From the NCBI GenBank assembly GCA_964019165.1, contig OZ025267.1, forward strand, positions 17,332,079-17,396,078: DNA of 64,000 nt, in the 5' to 3' direction. The notes beneath the pieces are model-generated. The model saw nothing but the letters and a program-made list of their open reading frames with translations. It made no database searches and was not told the DNA's origin. A program made the translations under genes and the position numbers. Position 1 is the stretch's first letter, and each line of letters opens with the position of its first letter. Below, piece after piece: positions 23,144-35,490 of the stretch. The stretch comes from Mastigias papua. Lineage: Eukaryota; Cnidaria; Scyphozoa; Rhizostomeae; Mastigiidae.

Positions 23144-23527
23144 CCCAGCAAAACCTCCTGCCGCCTTTGGAACAGAAAAAAAAATCCCACTGGATTTGAG
23201 GAATGAAGCCAACTCGTTAAGATCCTTGATTGTCTGCTTCCTCTGTTGAACAAGATCATCGAGAAACTTGTTAAAGTCTTTCTGTTCATCCTTCTTCACA
23301 TGTATGTTGAAGATTCTTCCCGTAAAGTTCACTGGTGTTGGCAATACACTCGGTCGGTTTGTTTCTTTAATTTGGTCATATGGACAAGGTATTGTCTCAT
23401 CATTCAAGAAGTGTATTTGCATAATGCATTCTATACAGAATGCATGACCACACCCGAGAACCCTGAAGTCTTGCGAATCGAAACATATGCTGCACAACTC
23501 ATTCGTTAAATCTGCTCTCGTTGCCAT
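23144..23527 (-). CDS. RING finger exon 1 of RING-ApoL-like gene
   Basis: Exon 1 encodes 128 residues from ATG at 23527. A RING finger occupies residues about 12-50: CSICFDSQDFRVLGCGHAFC then CIMQIHFLNDETIPCPYDQ. Ligands C-x2-C, C-x-H, C-x2-C and C-P-x-D are visible; the last position is Asp instead of Cys, as in Rbx1-type RINGs. A charged helix DEQKDFNKFLDDLVQQRKQT follows and the exon ends PKAAGGFAG. The donor GGG|GTAAGT (23143) is phase 0 and joins exon 2 at 22489, giving GGFAG-VAGSLMAVSG without a break. RING proteins are usually E3 ubiquitin ligases; the total protein is 316 residues. Confidence 0.85.
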
Positions 23528-24303
23528 CTGCTTGAGATCTTAATTGAGGCTAAGTAAGGGTGTACGGAAAATTGTGCAGATGTAAAAATTAACTTGAGCA
23601 AGGGTTTATGATTTAAATTGGAAAAAAGCGACATACAATGAATAGTTTTCCAATATAGATTTTAGATACTCAATGGATTAAGAAAAACCACAATGCATTA
23701 AAATAGTAGCAAAAATATATTGTCACATCTCCCTGTGTATGGGCTTCTGTTATAACAGGGAACTTTTATTCAAATGATTGTATTACTTTTCATCTAAGTG
23801 TTATATACATTATAATTATGCTTACAATGTCGGGGTGTTATTCTTATATTTCAGACTCTAATATACTGGCATAAATATACGAATGCTGTAAAGCCAGGTA
23901 ACCTCCCTGTACTTCTATCTGCTATTCCACACAACAACCAATGGCTTTCCTTGAGAAAGCAAATGGCAGAGCTTCATCAAAAATACCATTTGTCTAGAAC
24001 TCTTACACTACTTAGACGCAAAAATAAACCTTCAATGCAAAGGATACTACTTAATCATTGAAGTATATGTCTAGAACGTTTCGTCGATTAATATCTACCA
24101 GCATAAGATTATAGTACACGTAATCTCTCACACTAGAAGAGGCACGTCTTCTTCAAACCGCTTCTTCCTCCAACTAACTTTGACCTATCTGTGTGGTGAT
24201 ATAACTCTCGTTTTCACATTGAGTCATGTGATCAACTGCTGTTCAGAATTATGTCTTGGCATACAATGAGACGGGCAAAAGTAATAAAAATCCTCAAAAA
24301 TAT
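23528..24303. other. upstream region of RING-ApoL-like gene, no gene seen
   Basis: This should hold the 5' UTR and promoter of the minus-strand gene starting at 23527. No clear TATA box, initiator or coding region was identified. Confidence 0.4.
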
Positions 24304-24305
24304 AT

Positions 24306-24396
<91 letters not shown>
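24304..24396. repeat. AT microsatellite
   Basis: About 45 AT units. The Ile-Tyr frame across it is not a gene. Confidence 0.95.
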
Positions 24397-24403
<7 letters not shown>

Positions 24404-27004
24404 TTACATGCAATCGTTTATCTTTGACTAAGGCATCAGGGAATCAGATAACACTGACAGAACGATGGAAGTGAGTTGGATACCATAGTTCGCAGAGATG
24501 TTAGAATGCAAATCTGCTAAACGAAATCTGCTACAAGAGGAAATCATGCACACAGTGATTTTGCCAGCCATGAGACAAATTGCAGAACTTTGATGCTCAC
24601 AATGCTTCAAGAGAGAAAACTGGCAATGGACCAGCTTTGAGTGAAATCTCCTATGTCGAGCAACACAGGAAGAGATGTAATCGGAAGAGAGAAAGTATGA
24701 AACAAAGTCAAATTGAAAAACATTATGGGATACTGAGGAGGATATTTAGCTAGAATGAGTGAAACCAAGCAAGTGAAGAAAACCAACAAATGGGCAGACA
24801 GGGGAGGAACGAGAGCACCGGGATAATAGGAATGAGGTAGAAGGGGGGCAACAATATATGGATACAAATGGCACAAGATAAGAGCTTATGGAGAGCATGA
24901 TGGAGGTAATTTGTCAGCAAACAATTGATGAAGAGTCTACATCAGATTAGATGAGAGGATGTGAGATCATCTGGAAGTGCAGAGTTTATGATGCCATACT
25001 AAAGGGAAATTGTCAAGAAACAGGATTTTCTGAAAAATATTTCTCTTCTTTGAAATAACTGACAGTCTAGGTTTGTGGTGAGAGAGCTGTCGTATTTATG
25101 TCAAAGCATATTTTCTTTCATATTGTGAATTGTTAGTTGAAAGTAAAGTAAGGTAGATGAAAACTACCAAAATTGAAAAGTATTAAATAGTTTCTATACT
25201 TATTGATAAATAGTTTCACAAGAAAATCCAAAAAGTTATGAATTATGTATTTTTCATATGCTACACAAGAAACTGATCGATAACTGCTTATTTTATAATT
25301 CAACTTAATGTGCGTGAAATCTTCGGAAACAGATAGTTGATATTTGGGAGAAAATTCCGAGAAAACGAGCCACGCTAAAATCCTCAACAAACTTTCATTT
25401 CGAGTCTTTCGCTAAAACACTATCGCATTCATTTTGAATCATATGCTCGATATGACTCATTCAATATATAAATAGTATTTCATATTTCATTAATATTTAT
25501 CTTTGAAGAGGAGGAAAATGTTTAACTCTTTCATAAATCTAGATCCTTTCGTTGTCTGCGAAGAGTGCAAGTAGAATAGCCACAGAGATGATTCTTTATC
25601 ATCTAATCATGAAATATTTAATAATGTTTATTGAGAATTCACTATCAGAACTCGATCTCATACGTATTCAGATGGCACAAGCATATCTTGTAGTGCAGGC
25701 CCACCTATTGAAAGCCAAGAAAGGAAAAGGAATTAGGGTTACTAATGGACTAACAAGTAAAAAAACTGTGATTTTTGAGTTTCTCTTAGCCCTATTCTGA
25801 ATAGGTGTTTCTGTGGACGTTCGATGAACGGGGAGAAGAGGATAGAAATTACACCCAAGCTAACTTTTGATAGAAAAAAGGTAGGCAGCTGAAATTTGAC
25901 GCAGAAACAGCCTTGTATAATTACTTTTAGAAGTAAAAAGAAGTCTAGAATTTTGCTTGTTTGTTTGCTAGCGGACGTCAGGAAAATTTTGGCAGATTTT
26001 GTAGAACATACACTTAAACTTCAAAAGGTCCTAGATTCTTTTGTTGTTGGCAATATATTTTCATTTACTCTTTATTTCTAAGGCAAAATATGGAAAATAA
26101 ACTAAATTGGAGCTTTGATTCCTTTAGTCAATTTCACTTTTGCCTATTTCTGTGTCTGCTTCTTTGTCTACTTAGTGTCTACTTCTTCTGGCAGAATTTA
26201 TCAAAAAGTTCTGTTTTCAGACTGGCAAATTCCCCCCAAACAATACCTTTCGATTGAAAAATTGCCATGTTCCCAAATTTTGCTAACTACAGAAAAATAG
26301 GACAAAATAGGCAAAACGTGCTCAAAATTGGGCCACAATACTCAAAGTGTTTAGGATGCTACTTATCCTTCATTTTGAGGCATCTGTGTAGCACTATCCT
26401 TAAATTGGGCTTTCATATTATCCTTGTATAGAGAATCGGAGAAAAAATCCACGAAGAAGACATTTCACAAAATGGCTGCAACTCGAAAAGTAGACCTGAC
26501 TGAAATTTCTGAATGAAACTTTCAGTAAACACACAAAACTAAATTTTGTTCAACAAAAAAACATGGACAACTTTTTAACTATGTCCAGAAAAATTTTCTT
26601 TTTTTTGGGGGGGGGTAACGTTTACTCCCTCCCCATTCAGAATAGGAAGAAACATACTCTGAAAAATCTTAGAAAGTTACATGCAGATTTCAGACTTTGA
26701 AATAAGAAACTCTAAGACTAACGATTTTCAAATACAAGGAAAAGAATTCTAAAGAACAGTTATTCTTAGGTTACTATGAAGGTGTGGAATGAACTCCAAA
26801 ATGATATGAGAAATATGGTATCTAGCAACCTTTTCAGAATGTAGGCAAAAACCTACCTCTTAGACCACTGAAGCAACATAATATTAAAACAAACATTTGG
26901 GTTGCCACCACAAACGAAAGTATCCCTGAAAAACAACGCCAGTTGTTTTTTGTGCTTTTATGGGAAGTACTTACTTGAAGAACAGTGTAAGTACATTGTC
27001 TTAA
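24397..27004. other. no recognised gene
   Basis: AT-rich intergenic sequence with short frames only. A G11 run lies near 26610. No supported feature. Confidence 0.5.
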
Positions 27005-27005
27005 G

Positions 27006-27157
27006 GTCCACTTCTACTTACACTCGCAGATCGCATTTCGGATGCGACCTCATTGTTCTCAGTCCATATGCAAACGCTTTGCGATTTGCGAACGCTCGAA
27101 TGTGGACAGGGAACAATGCGTTCGCGTGCGAAGTGCGAAATCCGAATGTAAATGGAC
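27006..27157. repeat. imperfect fold-back repeat
   Basis: The two halves are imperfect reverse complements about a centre near 27080. GGTCCACTTCTACTTACACT at the left end mirrors AATGTAAATGGAC at the right, and CATTGTTCTCAGTCCA mirrors GTGGACAGGGAACAATGCG. It is rich in GCGAAC and TTCGC steps. A fold-back MITE or its fragment is likely. Confidence 0.55.
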
Positions 27158-27317
27158 ATTTGCCCATAGACCATAGACCTACTTTGTATAAGAAACGGAA
27201 AAATTATACCGAAAATGAGATATCCTGATAGAGCGTGAGTTTCATTTCAGGCGCTGGTCAAGGCTACTGTTATGCTGGCATGAATCAAAAAGAGCAAAAT
27301 ACCGCTCCTACCCAAGA

Positions 27318-27664
27318 TACACGTTTTTTTATATAAGAAAAAAGTTTATACGAAAATGAGGCTCAAATGGCCAAAATCTTAAGAAAATCCTAAGAAAATC
27401 ACAAGGCTCAAGTTCAAGAAAATGCTAAGAAAATCACAGCTCATCTTCTTTACACGCCAGAAATTGATATTGGCTCATTTTTGCAAACTCTCATACAAAG
27501 ATCGAGACTTATGGTGGCCCAACAAGCACAGAGTAGCCTGTTTCAGCCAGTTTATTCCTGCAAAAGTTAAGAAAATCTAAAGAGAATCTCAGCCTCAAAT
27601 TCGTGAAAAGTTAAGAAAATTGAGCCTCAAGAAAAGTGTTTTTCTTATAAAAATAAAACGTGTA
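27318..27664. mobile_element. TA-flanked MITE (Tc1/mariner-type ends), copy 1
   Basis: Terminal inverted repeats TACACGTTTTTTTATATAAG and (reverse complement of the right end) TACACGTTTTATTTTTATAA, bounded by TA at both ends. The interior has repeats of TAAGAAAATC and GAGGCTCA/TGAGCCTC. Length 347 bp, no coding capacity. The same end pattern occurs at 42951-43386. Confidence 0.7.
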
Positions 27665-29265
27665 TTCCACTTTTGCGGCACAAGCCGGTAAGAGATTTCA
27701 TCGCGAACTAAAATCAAATATAAAGTATTTTATCCTTAATCGTGGATTGGGTTTTGTTTCCATTTCGCTTGAAATGAATTTCAGTTTTCATTTCTGGGGA
27801 AATGAGATGTCTTCTCGGAATAAACGAGTGAACTGCCAGGCGGAGGAAGCCCCATATCTACCTAATAGGAGACGGAAGTTCATAAACCGTACTTTCTCTT
27901 AAGCACCACCTCTAAATAGGCTCCCCTCTCCCGTTAGCTTCCCACAATGGGAGCTAAATGCCATGAAGTGCCTCCCCTCAAAATCCAAGTATTTCCAAAA
28001 ATAAGTTAACTTGATAAAAAGCATAATCGTAGTGTTATTCGTGATGTTCATTAATACACGACACAAACGGAAAAAATGAACCTAAAAAGTTATGTGCTGC
28101 AAACAGAAAAGTTCCAGATATTGGAATAAGTTCTTTAAGTCTCGATGGATCTGAAGACGGAGATTTAATGTGCAGTAATTAAGTACAGGGCATGTAAGAG
28201 CTCTCTCCTCATGCTACAGGCCGTTCATATTCAAATAAAAGAATTGGACCCTTTTGAAAGTGACATTTCAGAAGAAGACATGACCAAGGAAAATAGCTAA
28301 AATTTTCTAAAATTAATGAAGTTGACGATGGTACAGATGAAGAAGCATGATATATACATATTTTGTCACAACAGAAAATTTTTTCATATTTCGAATTATA
28401 CTAATCCCACTCTCAAATAGACCCTCCCTCCTTAGCTAAGCCCCTCTAAAGTGCTTGAAATCAAAAAGCCCCGAGGGGCCTTATCAGAGAATTTACACTA
28501 ACTCACCAAATCACAGAGATTGAAATGAAAATACTTGAAACTATCAGAAGAAGGTGCTTTTGTGTTTCGAACAACTCCTTTCCCTAAAATGAAGCTTGAA
28601 ATGTTTTGAAAGAATTATACCAGAGGTCTCCAAAGTTGTGCTAGCTAGTGCTAAACACAGAAAAATCAACATAGAGCCGGGCGACATACTTTATACACAA
28701 ATGTGCACTGCTAAATTCAAAATAAATTAAGCCTATAACTTCAGATTCAAAGTAAATCAAAGACTGCGGGCCGCAGTTTTGACAACCCCTATGTAGACGA
28801 AGGATTTAAATGAAATGATAGTTTGAGAGGTTTGAGCATGAATGAGGTTTTAAGAATGATAGTGCTTCTAATTATATCTTCCTCTTTTGAAACGGTTAGG
28901 ATCTTACTAGGAAAAAAGCGCACGTTCTGTAACACCACCGTATCATGTGTGATTGAAGTGAAACTAATTTCGGTACGAGAAATGAAATGCCATCTCAATG
29001 GCACGTAGACTAGTGAGAATGTTAAAAAATTTCTATGACCAAAAATATTTAACTCGTATACATTGTCTCATCTGTCTTGTTCTGTATTTCCTGACATTGT
29101 GACATTTCTCAAATGTCCCCACCCTGTCTTCGTCCATTATTGCCATACTTCAAAGAGCGGCGCAAATATGGAATGGAAACGAAAACATGCATTCAGGAAT
29201 TGGGACATTTGATTCACAAAGTCCATAAGGCCACGCAAAGGAGTATATCTACTAGCACTGCTTGC
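27665..29265. other. no recognised gene
   Basis: Short frames only. Two C-rich stretches (27910-27985 and 28420-28485) contain CTCCCCTC-type runs and may be small repeats. No gene supported. Confidence 0.45.
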
Positions 29266-29705
29266 AAACATCCTTCATGTTGCATTAGAGAGGGTATTGT
29301 AATGGAACACACTTTATCTGTGAATACACCATATAACAATCCTTCAACACCCCAACACCATTAATGGAAATCCGAAAACCTTTACATAGAAAAGAAAGGA
29401 AGGAGCTACCTATATGATCATTCTCTGGATAAAGAAAATTCCTTGATTCTCATATTTATTGCCTTTGTTTTCTGGGCCCTAATTCCTGGCCTAAGCAAAC
29501 TTCGGTTACGTTAAGTGTTACTTGTTCTGTCAAAAATACTAAACTAAATTCAAACCAGACTATTTCCCAGCGTGTGTTGCTCCAGTATTCTCTCGGTCGC
29601 GGAAACATATGCCGGCCCAGATTTCAGTTCAACTTCAACGGAACTTTTCTCCCAGGATAATATTCAAGTATTATATCAAATTTTTCCGCGAAATCTATAG
29701 TCTCA
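29266..29705 (+). repeat. dispersed repeat, copy 1
   Basis: Homologous along about 430 bp to the minus strand of 46660-47120. Shared blocks include GAGAGGGTATTGTAATGGAAC, TCTGTGAATACACCAT, GGGCCCTAATTCCTGGCCTAAG and CTTCGGTTACGTTAAGTG. No intact coding frame; probably a non-autonomous or truncated transposon. Confidence 0.65.
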
Positions 29706-29739
29706 CGTGTAGAGGGTGGATGGATTGGTAAAGGACGTT

Positions 29740-30795
29740 CAATAACCATCAAATACTGGTAGAGAAGAGTCATAAACATTTGGCCTTACCCTTGATGAGA
29801 AATTTATGTTCGCTGAGCATGTTAAGGCAATTGTTCAGGCCAAACGTGGAATAGGAATTATCCGCTTTCTTGCAAAATATGCCTCAAAGCATGTACTTGA
29901 TCAAATGTACAAACTCTATGTTAGGCCACATTTGGATTATGGGGATATAATCTATCATGACCAAAACATGCTACTTTCTCGCAAGTTAGAGTCTATACAA
30001 TATGAGGCAGCCTTGGCAGTTAGTGGAGCATGGAAAGGTACAAATACTGACAGAGTTCTGGAGGAGCTAGGCTGGGAGACACTGAGTAACAGAGGATGGT
30101 ATCGTAGGCTTTGTCTTTTTTATAAAATAGTAAACAATCAAGCTCCAAAATAATTGAGTGAGTGTGTACCCAGTGAAAACAGAAGTGCCTACCAATTAAG
30201 GCAGACAAATGTCTTCAGGCAAGAAAGTTGCTCTTCCCAAAGATATTTAAAGAGCTTCTTTCCTTATTGCGTGAACATATGGAATAAGCTTGATCATCAA
30301 ATAAGATCCTGTACAATAATATCTCTCTTCAAAACAGCTCTTTTGTCAATAATTCGACCATCAAAAAACCCCCTCTATGGAATAACAAACAGCTACCATT
30401 CAAAGCTTATAACGAGACTTCGAGCAAAGTTCAGTGAGCTAAATGAGCATAGATTTCACCACAATTTTCTCTGTGTAAGCCCTCTATGTAACTGTAAGAA
30501 AGAAATCGAAACCACTGTTCACTTTTTCCTGCACTGCCCACTCTACTTGGTACAAAGGAACAATCTACTTGGTGAACTATCTAACATAATAAAGAATGAT
30601 GTGAGGCAACTGCCTGATGATCATTTATGTGATCTGGTGCTCTTTGGCAGCCCATCCTACAATGAGATTGCTAATAAGATGATCTTAGAAGCCACTGTTA
30701 GCTTTGTCATTCACACTAAACGTTTCAAATGATCCGATCATTTAAAAAATTAGTTTCTTGGCCTTGAACGATTGCATTGTATTGTATTGTATTTT
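29740..30795 (+). pseudogene. 5'-truncated LINE, RT C-terminal part
   Basis: Encodes the end of an RT-type protein: GLTLDEKFMFAEHVKAIVQA, YASKHVLDQMYKLYVRPHLD, ELGWETLSNRGWYRRL, then after an in-frame TAA (30151) AYQLRQTNVF, NIWNKLDHQIRSCTI and HFFLHCPLY, ending at 30732. These are typical of the thumb and C terminus of APE-type LINEs. A tail of ATTGT repeats follows (30770-30795). Dead because of 5' truncation and a stop. Confidence 0.75.
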
Positions 30796-31086
30796 GTAAA
30801 GCTAAATGGGATCATTCATAGTACGTAACGGAGATTTGTCTTTCTTACTTTCATCATTTTAAGCGATATTTCACGCACACGCTCCCGCCCCCCCCCCACC
30901 TCCTCCTTATTGGCTTGCCAAATGGCGCATCTACCCATCAACACACCTAACCACCAATGCAGTTACGTACGGATGAATGGCACCAATGTATTGTATTGTA
31001 ATGTTATGTAGTGTATTGTAATGTAATGTAATTTTCAAGGCATTTTTTAAGTTTATTAAATCTAACCGTTGATTGATTAGTGATGT

Positions 31087-31135
31087 TTGGGCTAGAGGTG
31101 GCTCGATAACGAATGTTCTTCCACCTCTAACCCAA
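31087..31135. repeat. short perfect-stem hairpin
   Basis: Arms TTGGGCTAGAGGTGG (31087-31101) and CCACCTCTAACCCAA (31121-31135) pair over 15 positions with one mismatch, with a 19-nt loop. No flanking gene explains it. Confidence 0.6.
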
Positions 31136-31329
31136 CATGTTGAAGTTGAAATTTTGTTTCCTTTTTTTTATTTATGTATATTTTTTCTTATCATGATAAA
31201 GAAAAAAAACGTCAAAGCGTACGTACGTTACATTCACTTCAAAAATGAGAACTTCATGCGTGCTTTCGTCATTTTATGAGAAATTGTTGCTAAAAATGGG
31301 CAACATTTTTCAAGAAGTATCAAAGAAAC

Positions 31330-31460
31330 CTTCGTACGTTCGTACAGAGGCATGGAGGGTGGGTTAACTCAAAAGCACATTTGTGCGTACAGGGTGGGTG
31401 GCTGGGTGGGTTGGTCTAAAATGTGATGACATTGAGGGTACGTACTTTATGGATGACCCC
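31330..31460. repeat. GTACG-rich dispersed repeat
   Basis: Contains CGTACGTTCGTACAG and ends GAGGGTACGTACTTTATGGA followed by TGACCCC. The end matches 42467-42505 (GAGGGTACATACTTTTTGAA, TGGCCCC). Related reverse-orientation segments lie at 33185-33340 and 33505-33615. Confidence 0.5.
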
Positions 31461-31878
31461 AATCTTTGCTGCAAACGACCATCAGATAAGTACGTTCGTC
31501 CAACGTTTCAACGTGCTTGTATGTCTCAATATTATACCGATCATATACTTATACTTATTCACTTCCAATGCTCTTACTATCGCTCTTATCTCTCGCACAA
31601 TTGAACAGATCATACGCAATAATACTGAAAACTATCTGGTAAAAAATGCAAAATAAAAAATCCTATCGAAATACATATATGTCTAAACTAGCATAACTTC
31701 AAATTGTTTTGACTAAGTCAACGTATTAGTAGTGAATTTGTGCAAAAGAGTGCATGCTCGGTTCCTAAATATTTGGCAGGTAGACAACTTCAAATGCAGT
31801 TCTTACTATATATCCTAACCTAAAATGAATCTCAACAACCAGGTACATTACAATAACCGATTATAGAACTAAAAGTAC

Positions 31879-31879
<1 letters not shown>

Positions 31880-31929
<50 letters not shown>

Positions 31930-32562
31930 TCAAATATGTAAGGAGGGTTGCCCTTCAGCGTTGCTGATTTTCAAGGGGCCCTCCACTTAAAAACTTACAA
32001 AAATAGATTAATGTTAATATATAGGAATAAAATATTACTTACATACTGTAGAATAAAATATTACTTACATTACTTACATAATTAGATTAAAAGATTAGAA
32101 TATAATATACAATATTAAAAGAGAAAAGAAACAGAAAAGTCTATAAATATGATTCAAAATCACGTATATTTGTCGCTTGCTTGAGTTGGGTAGGTAGGCT
32201 GTTTCATGTTTTGGCTGCCCTATAAGAAAAGCATTTCAGGCCATTTCCAGATCTCTTCTGAGGCAGCCAGAGATCAGTGGCAATATTGCGTAGGTTGTAA
32301 GAGCTTAACTGGGACATTTTTGTGAATAAATCATTCATATACTGAGGAGCTAGCCCATGTATAGATTTAAAAACCATCAATTCTGATTCATGAGCTATGA
32401 GTTCTTCAATTGTTTTCCAGCCCAATCTACGCATTAGAGGTATGCCTGGAGCATCAAAGCTGCTATTTGTTATAATTCTTGCAGCTCAGTTTTGCAATTT
32501 CTGCAAGTGGTGTTTTCAGTTACACCACAGCAGCCCACACGGAACAGCAATAGCGACAACGT
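31880..32562 (-). pseudogene. 5'-truncated CR1-like LINE with CAAT tail
   Basis: On minus it reads LQKLQN-stop-AARIITNSSF, RRLGWKTIEELIAHESELMV, GLAPQYMNDLFTKMSQLSSY and RSGNGLKCFSYRAAKT. It then has a 3' UTR with the GGAGGGCCCC...GGGCAACCCTCC hairpin (31932-31985) and a (CAAT)n tail (31880-31929). It matches the LINE at 47554 closely in the SSYNLR and FSYRxxxTWNSLP regions. Confidence 0.8.
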
Positions 32563-32850
32563 CTGTTCATTTGATCCATATTCTCTATTCTCTATCTCAA
32601 ATGGTTAGCAATCATTGGGGATCGAGTTACTTTACCAACTGTCCACATATGTGTTACAACCCTACGACAAAGTAAATAAGAATGGATGGAATCTTGCTTT
32701 AGTATTTGGTTGCTACCATCAAGATATCGAATCATTAGAGTACCGATGGACGTTGTCAGTTACCGAGACTAACATGACAGGACCACAGCACGCAGTATCA
32801 CGCAAAGGACATCAAAAAATACAGCCACGCCAATTCAACCCAACGTAACT

Positions 32851-32852
32851 TG

Positions 32853-32930
<78 letters not shown>

Positions 32931-32983
32931 TGCCTGCCCGCCTGCCTGCCTGCTTGCCTACCTGCCTGCCTGCATTACTGCCT
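32851..32983. repeat. TGCC microsatellite
   Basis: About 33 TGCC units, perfect at first and then decaying. The Cys-Leu-Pro-Ala frame across it is not a gene. Confidence 0.95.
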
Positions 32984-34103
32984 TACTGCTTGCCGGCCAG
33001 CAAGTCATTTCCTGCTGGGATTATCCTATTATTTGGCTAATCCGGGGTTCATTTAGCAATGATAAGGTGTCGTTTCAAAAGTTGGTTTCCTTCTTCTTCT
33101 TCTAGTGTAGCTGGGACTTATAGAGGGAATGCTACTAGGAAAAAAAACCTAATGGATATGGATATGAAGTCATTCCTTTAGTACGTAAACACCAAAAATT
33201 GCTCAAATTCGAGCTCCCCCCCTCTAGTACGCACACGTGCGCTGTTTATGTACCCTTTCCTTCTTGCGTATATGCTCTCTGTTATTTGACTCCCCCTTTT
33301 CTAATGGAAAGTTTCTAGCCATCCAAAACTATAGAGAAAGACTTCTTTAAGCATTCACGATACAGCAAACCAATCATTAGATATAGTATTTTATGAAAAA
33401 ATTGATGAAAGATTTCTTCTAAAAATTTTGGTGGATGGTAAAACGAAGTCTGTTTGCAAATGAAAATATTGTAGGGTACCTGTAGAAAGGGCGATTATTT
33501 GTATCTTGCATACGTACTTTGCTGTGTCAACCCCCCTCCTCCTTGTACGCAATTGTACGCTCTTGCTTTACCCCATCGTCCCCCTTCGTGCGTACTAAAC
33601 GAATGACCCCCAAGGAAATCATGAAATCATAGTCATTGCAAGACGTTTGAAATTCAGGAAATAAAAGTTGATACATATTACACAGGTAACTCATTCCAAC
33701 GGGATAGTTCTATGTAAGTATGATGAATGGGTGAATGTGTGGGTAAAACACAATTGTACAGAAAGAAAGGATTCTCCAAGAGTTATAGAATTATATTGAA
33801 ACTGAGCACAAAAAATCAGAATTAGGAATCGTGAGACTGTGAACAAAACTTCCAAGTAGTCTTATGAGCTCACACAAAACTACCTGTTGTCGAAGACAGA
33901 TCATGAAAATGATTTATGAAATGGGTCATACCTGCTTTGAAAAAAACTAGATTTCGTCGATATCATATTTGCATTTACTCATTTACTAAATCCACAAGCC
34001 GTTTAATCAATCTTCATGCAGAGAAATGCTGAAAAAATCATTTACAATCTCAAATGAAAGCGAAAACCAAATATGAAGTAAAATATATGAGTAAAATATT
34101 TAC
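32984..34103. other. no gene; GTACG-rich repeat pieces
   Basis: 33185-33340 and 33505-33615 contain CCCCCCTCTAGTACGCACAC and CCCCTTCGTGCGTACTAAAC, ending near GAATGACCCCC. They resemble the repeat family at 31330 and 42385. Otherwise nothing recognised. Confidence 0.4.
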
Positions 34104-34171
34104 CTAAGCTGTCTGGGTCGTTCCATTTGCATCATCGTCGGATAAAGGAGCGTTGGAACATATCGTGTTGT
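34104..34171 (-). CDS. terminal exon of the amyloid-motif gene
   Basis: 68 nt after acceptor TTTATACTAG|AC. In frame with the RHIM-like exon it reads (Y)NTICSNAPLSDDDANGTT then QTA and TAG stop at 34104. The intron 34172-34676 is 505 bp. A GTAAAT follows the stop directly, so a 3' UTR intron is possible. The acidic tail has no known domain. Confidence 0.5.
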
Positions 34172-34676
34172 CTAGTATAAATCAATTAAATTACATTTTA
34201 ATTAAACGTTGCATGTTCCGAAGGACAAATGTTCGAATGATATCTGCAGAAAGGTAAAAATAATAGCTCCATCATATAAATTAGAGAGTGATCTGGCAAT
34301 AAATTATCAAATTATAAAGAATAGGATGACTTTTGTATATATTTTTAATCTCAAATTTTACTCAAGTGTAAAGCTAACATAAATCTAAATTTCCAGAAGA
34401 GCTAATGATAACTTAACGGTCAGCTTACAGAGGAAATGAAGGCCTTATCAATAGTTGTATAATAAATTAGATCTGTTACTCATATTGATGCATAAGATCA
34501 TTTTCCATCATACGATCCGTCCTCAAATTTCAAAGTGTGCGAAGGTCTTTACCTTTACAGTATTTGGCACCTACCGTCTGGTTTTGATAAAGTACCCTAG
34601 GCCCAGCAGTCAAAACTATACTTAGCCTAACAGGTTCTAATTCTCAGACAAATCGTCAAAAATCAATTCAACTTAC

Positions 34677-34763
34677 AATTGTGTATATGTGTAATAGTTC
34701 CTCCGCTTCCAATCTGTACTGTAGACCCTGGTTGTGCAATAACGTTGACATGCTTTCGTCTGT
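34677..34763 (-). CDS. RHIM-like motif exon
   Basis: 87 nt with acceptor TCCTTTGTAG|AC and donor CACAATT|GTAAGT. With one base carried from the previous exon it reads (D)RRKHVNVIAQPG, then STVQIGSGGTITHIHN. The segment VQIGSGGTI fits the RIP homotypic interaction motif core (V/I)Q(I/V/L)Gxx(N)x(M/L/I), except that the usual Asn is Gly. RHIM and related beta-arch motifs drive amyloid assembly in cell-death signalling (RIPK1, RIPK3; fungal HET-s type). Both splice sites are strong and phases match on both sides, so I trust the exon more than the motif label. Confidence 0.6.
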
Positions 34764-34809
34764 CTACAAAGGAAAAGTTTAATTTTCATTTGATTTCATG
34801 CTATACATT

Positions 34810-35490
34810 TATGGAGGGTTGCTCTTTAGTTTGCTTGATTTAGAAGGGGCCTTCCATTCAAGCTGTATAAATTAAAAATTACTTTGCTTCCAAAAAAGAG
34901 AAAGTAAATAACCTATTTAAAATTCAAAAAATAATACAGCGAAGTTAAAAAGACAATCAAAACTCCAGGAATAAAAATATAAAATGAGTGAGCAGAGAAT
35001 TACCCCAGCGATCTACAAAATAATGCTGTCCCTTTTCTTTTGCTCAAAAAGAGCTGGCTGTCATAGAATTGGTAGAAATCGAGCACATATTAACAAGGGC
35101 AGGTATCGTCCGACAAGTAGGGAGATTCTCAGCCAATTATTTATTGTTTTGAAAACAGAAAAGGAAGGATACTGCTTTGCTTCGGTTGGTAAGCTATTCA
35201 AGAGTTTCGCACCTCGAAATGAGAAAGATTTTTGGCCCTTGTTTGATGTGTTCTATTGTTGTATTTCGAAGAGTTTATGAGCTGTAAATAGAGTTTCTCA
35301 TGAAAAGATTATGCAAGTACTGTGGAGCAAGCCCATCAATAGACTTGAAATATCTTTTGACATTGATTAAAGGCTAGTATCACCAGCGTATATAGACATG
35401 GTCGAACACTGTACAGCTTCTGGGAAGTCATTGATGTAAATGAAGAAGAGAACTGATCTAAGACATGACCCCTGAAGCACACCGACTTCT
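34810..35490 (-). pseudogene. decayed CR1-like LINE fragment
   Basis: On minus the 35490 end reads GVLQGSCLRSVLFFIYINDF (RT motif B block) and IYAGDT, the remnant of YADDT. Lower down come FKSIDGLAPQYLHNLF and FLISRCETLE, and near 34812 the 3' hairpin GGAGGG...CCTTCC. Internal deletions and many stops. It belongs to the same family as 31880-32562 and 47554-48679. Confidence 0.7.

Noticed and set aside
32850..33056. Cys-Leu-Pro-Ala repeat ORF
   Set aside because: Translation of the TGCC microsatellite.
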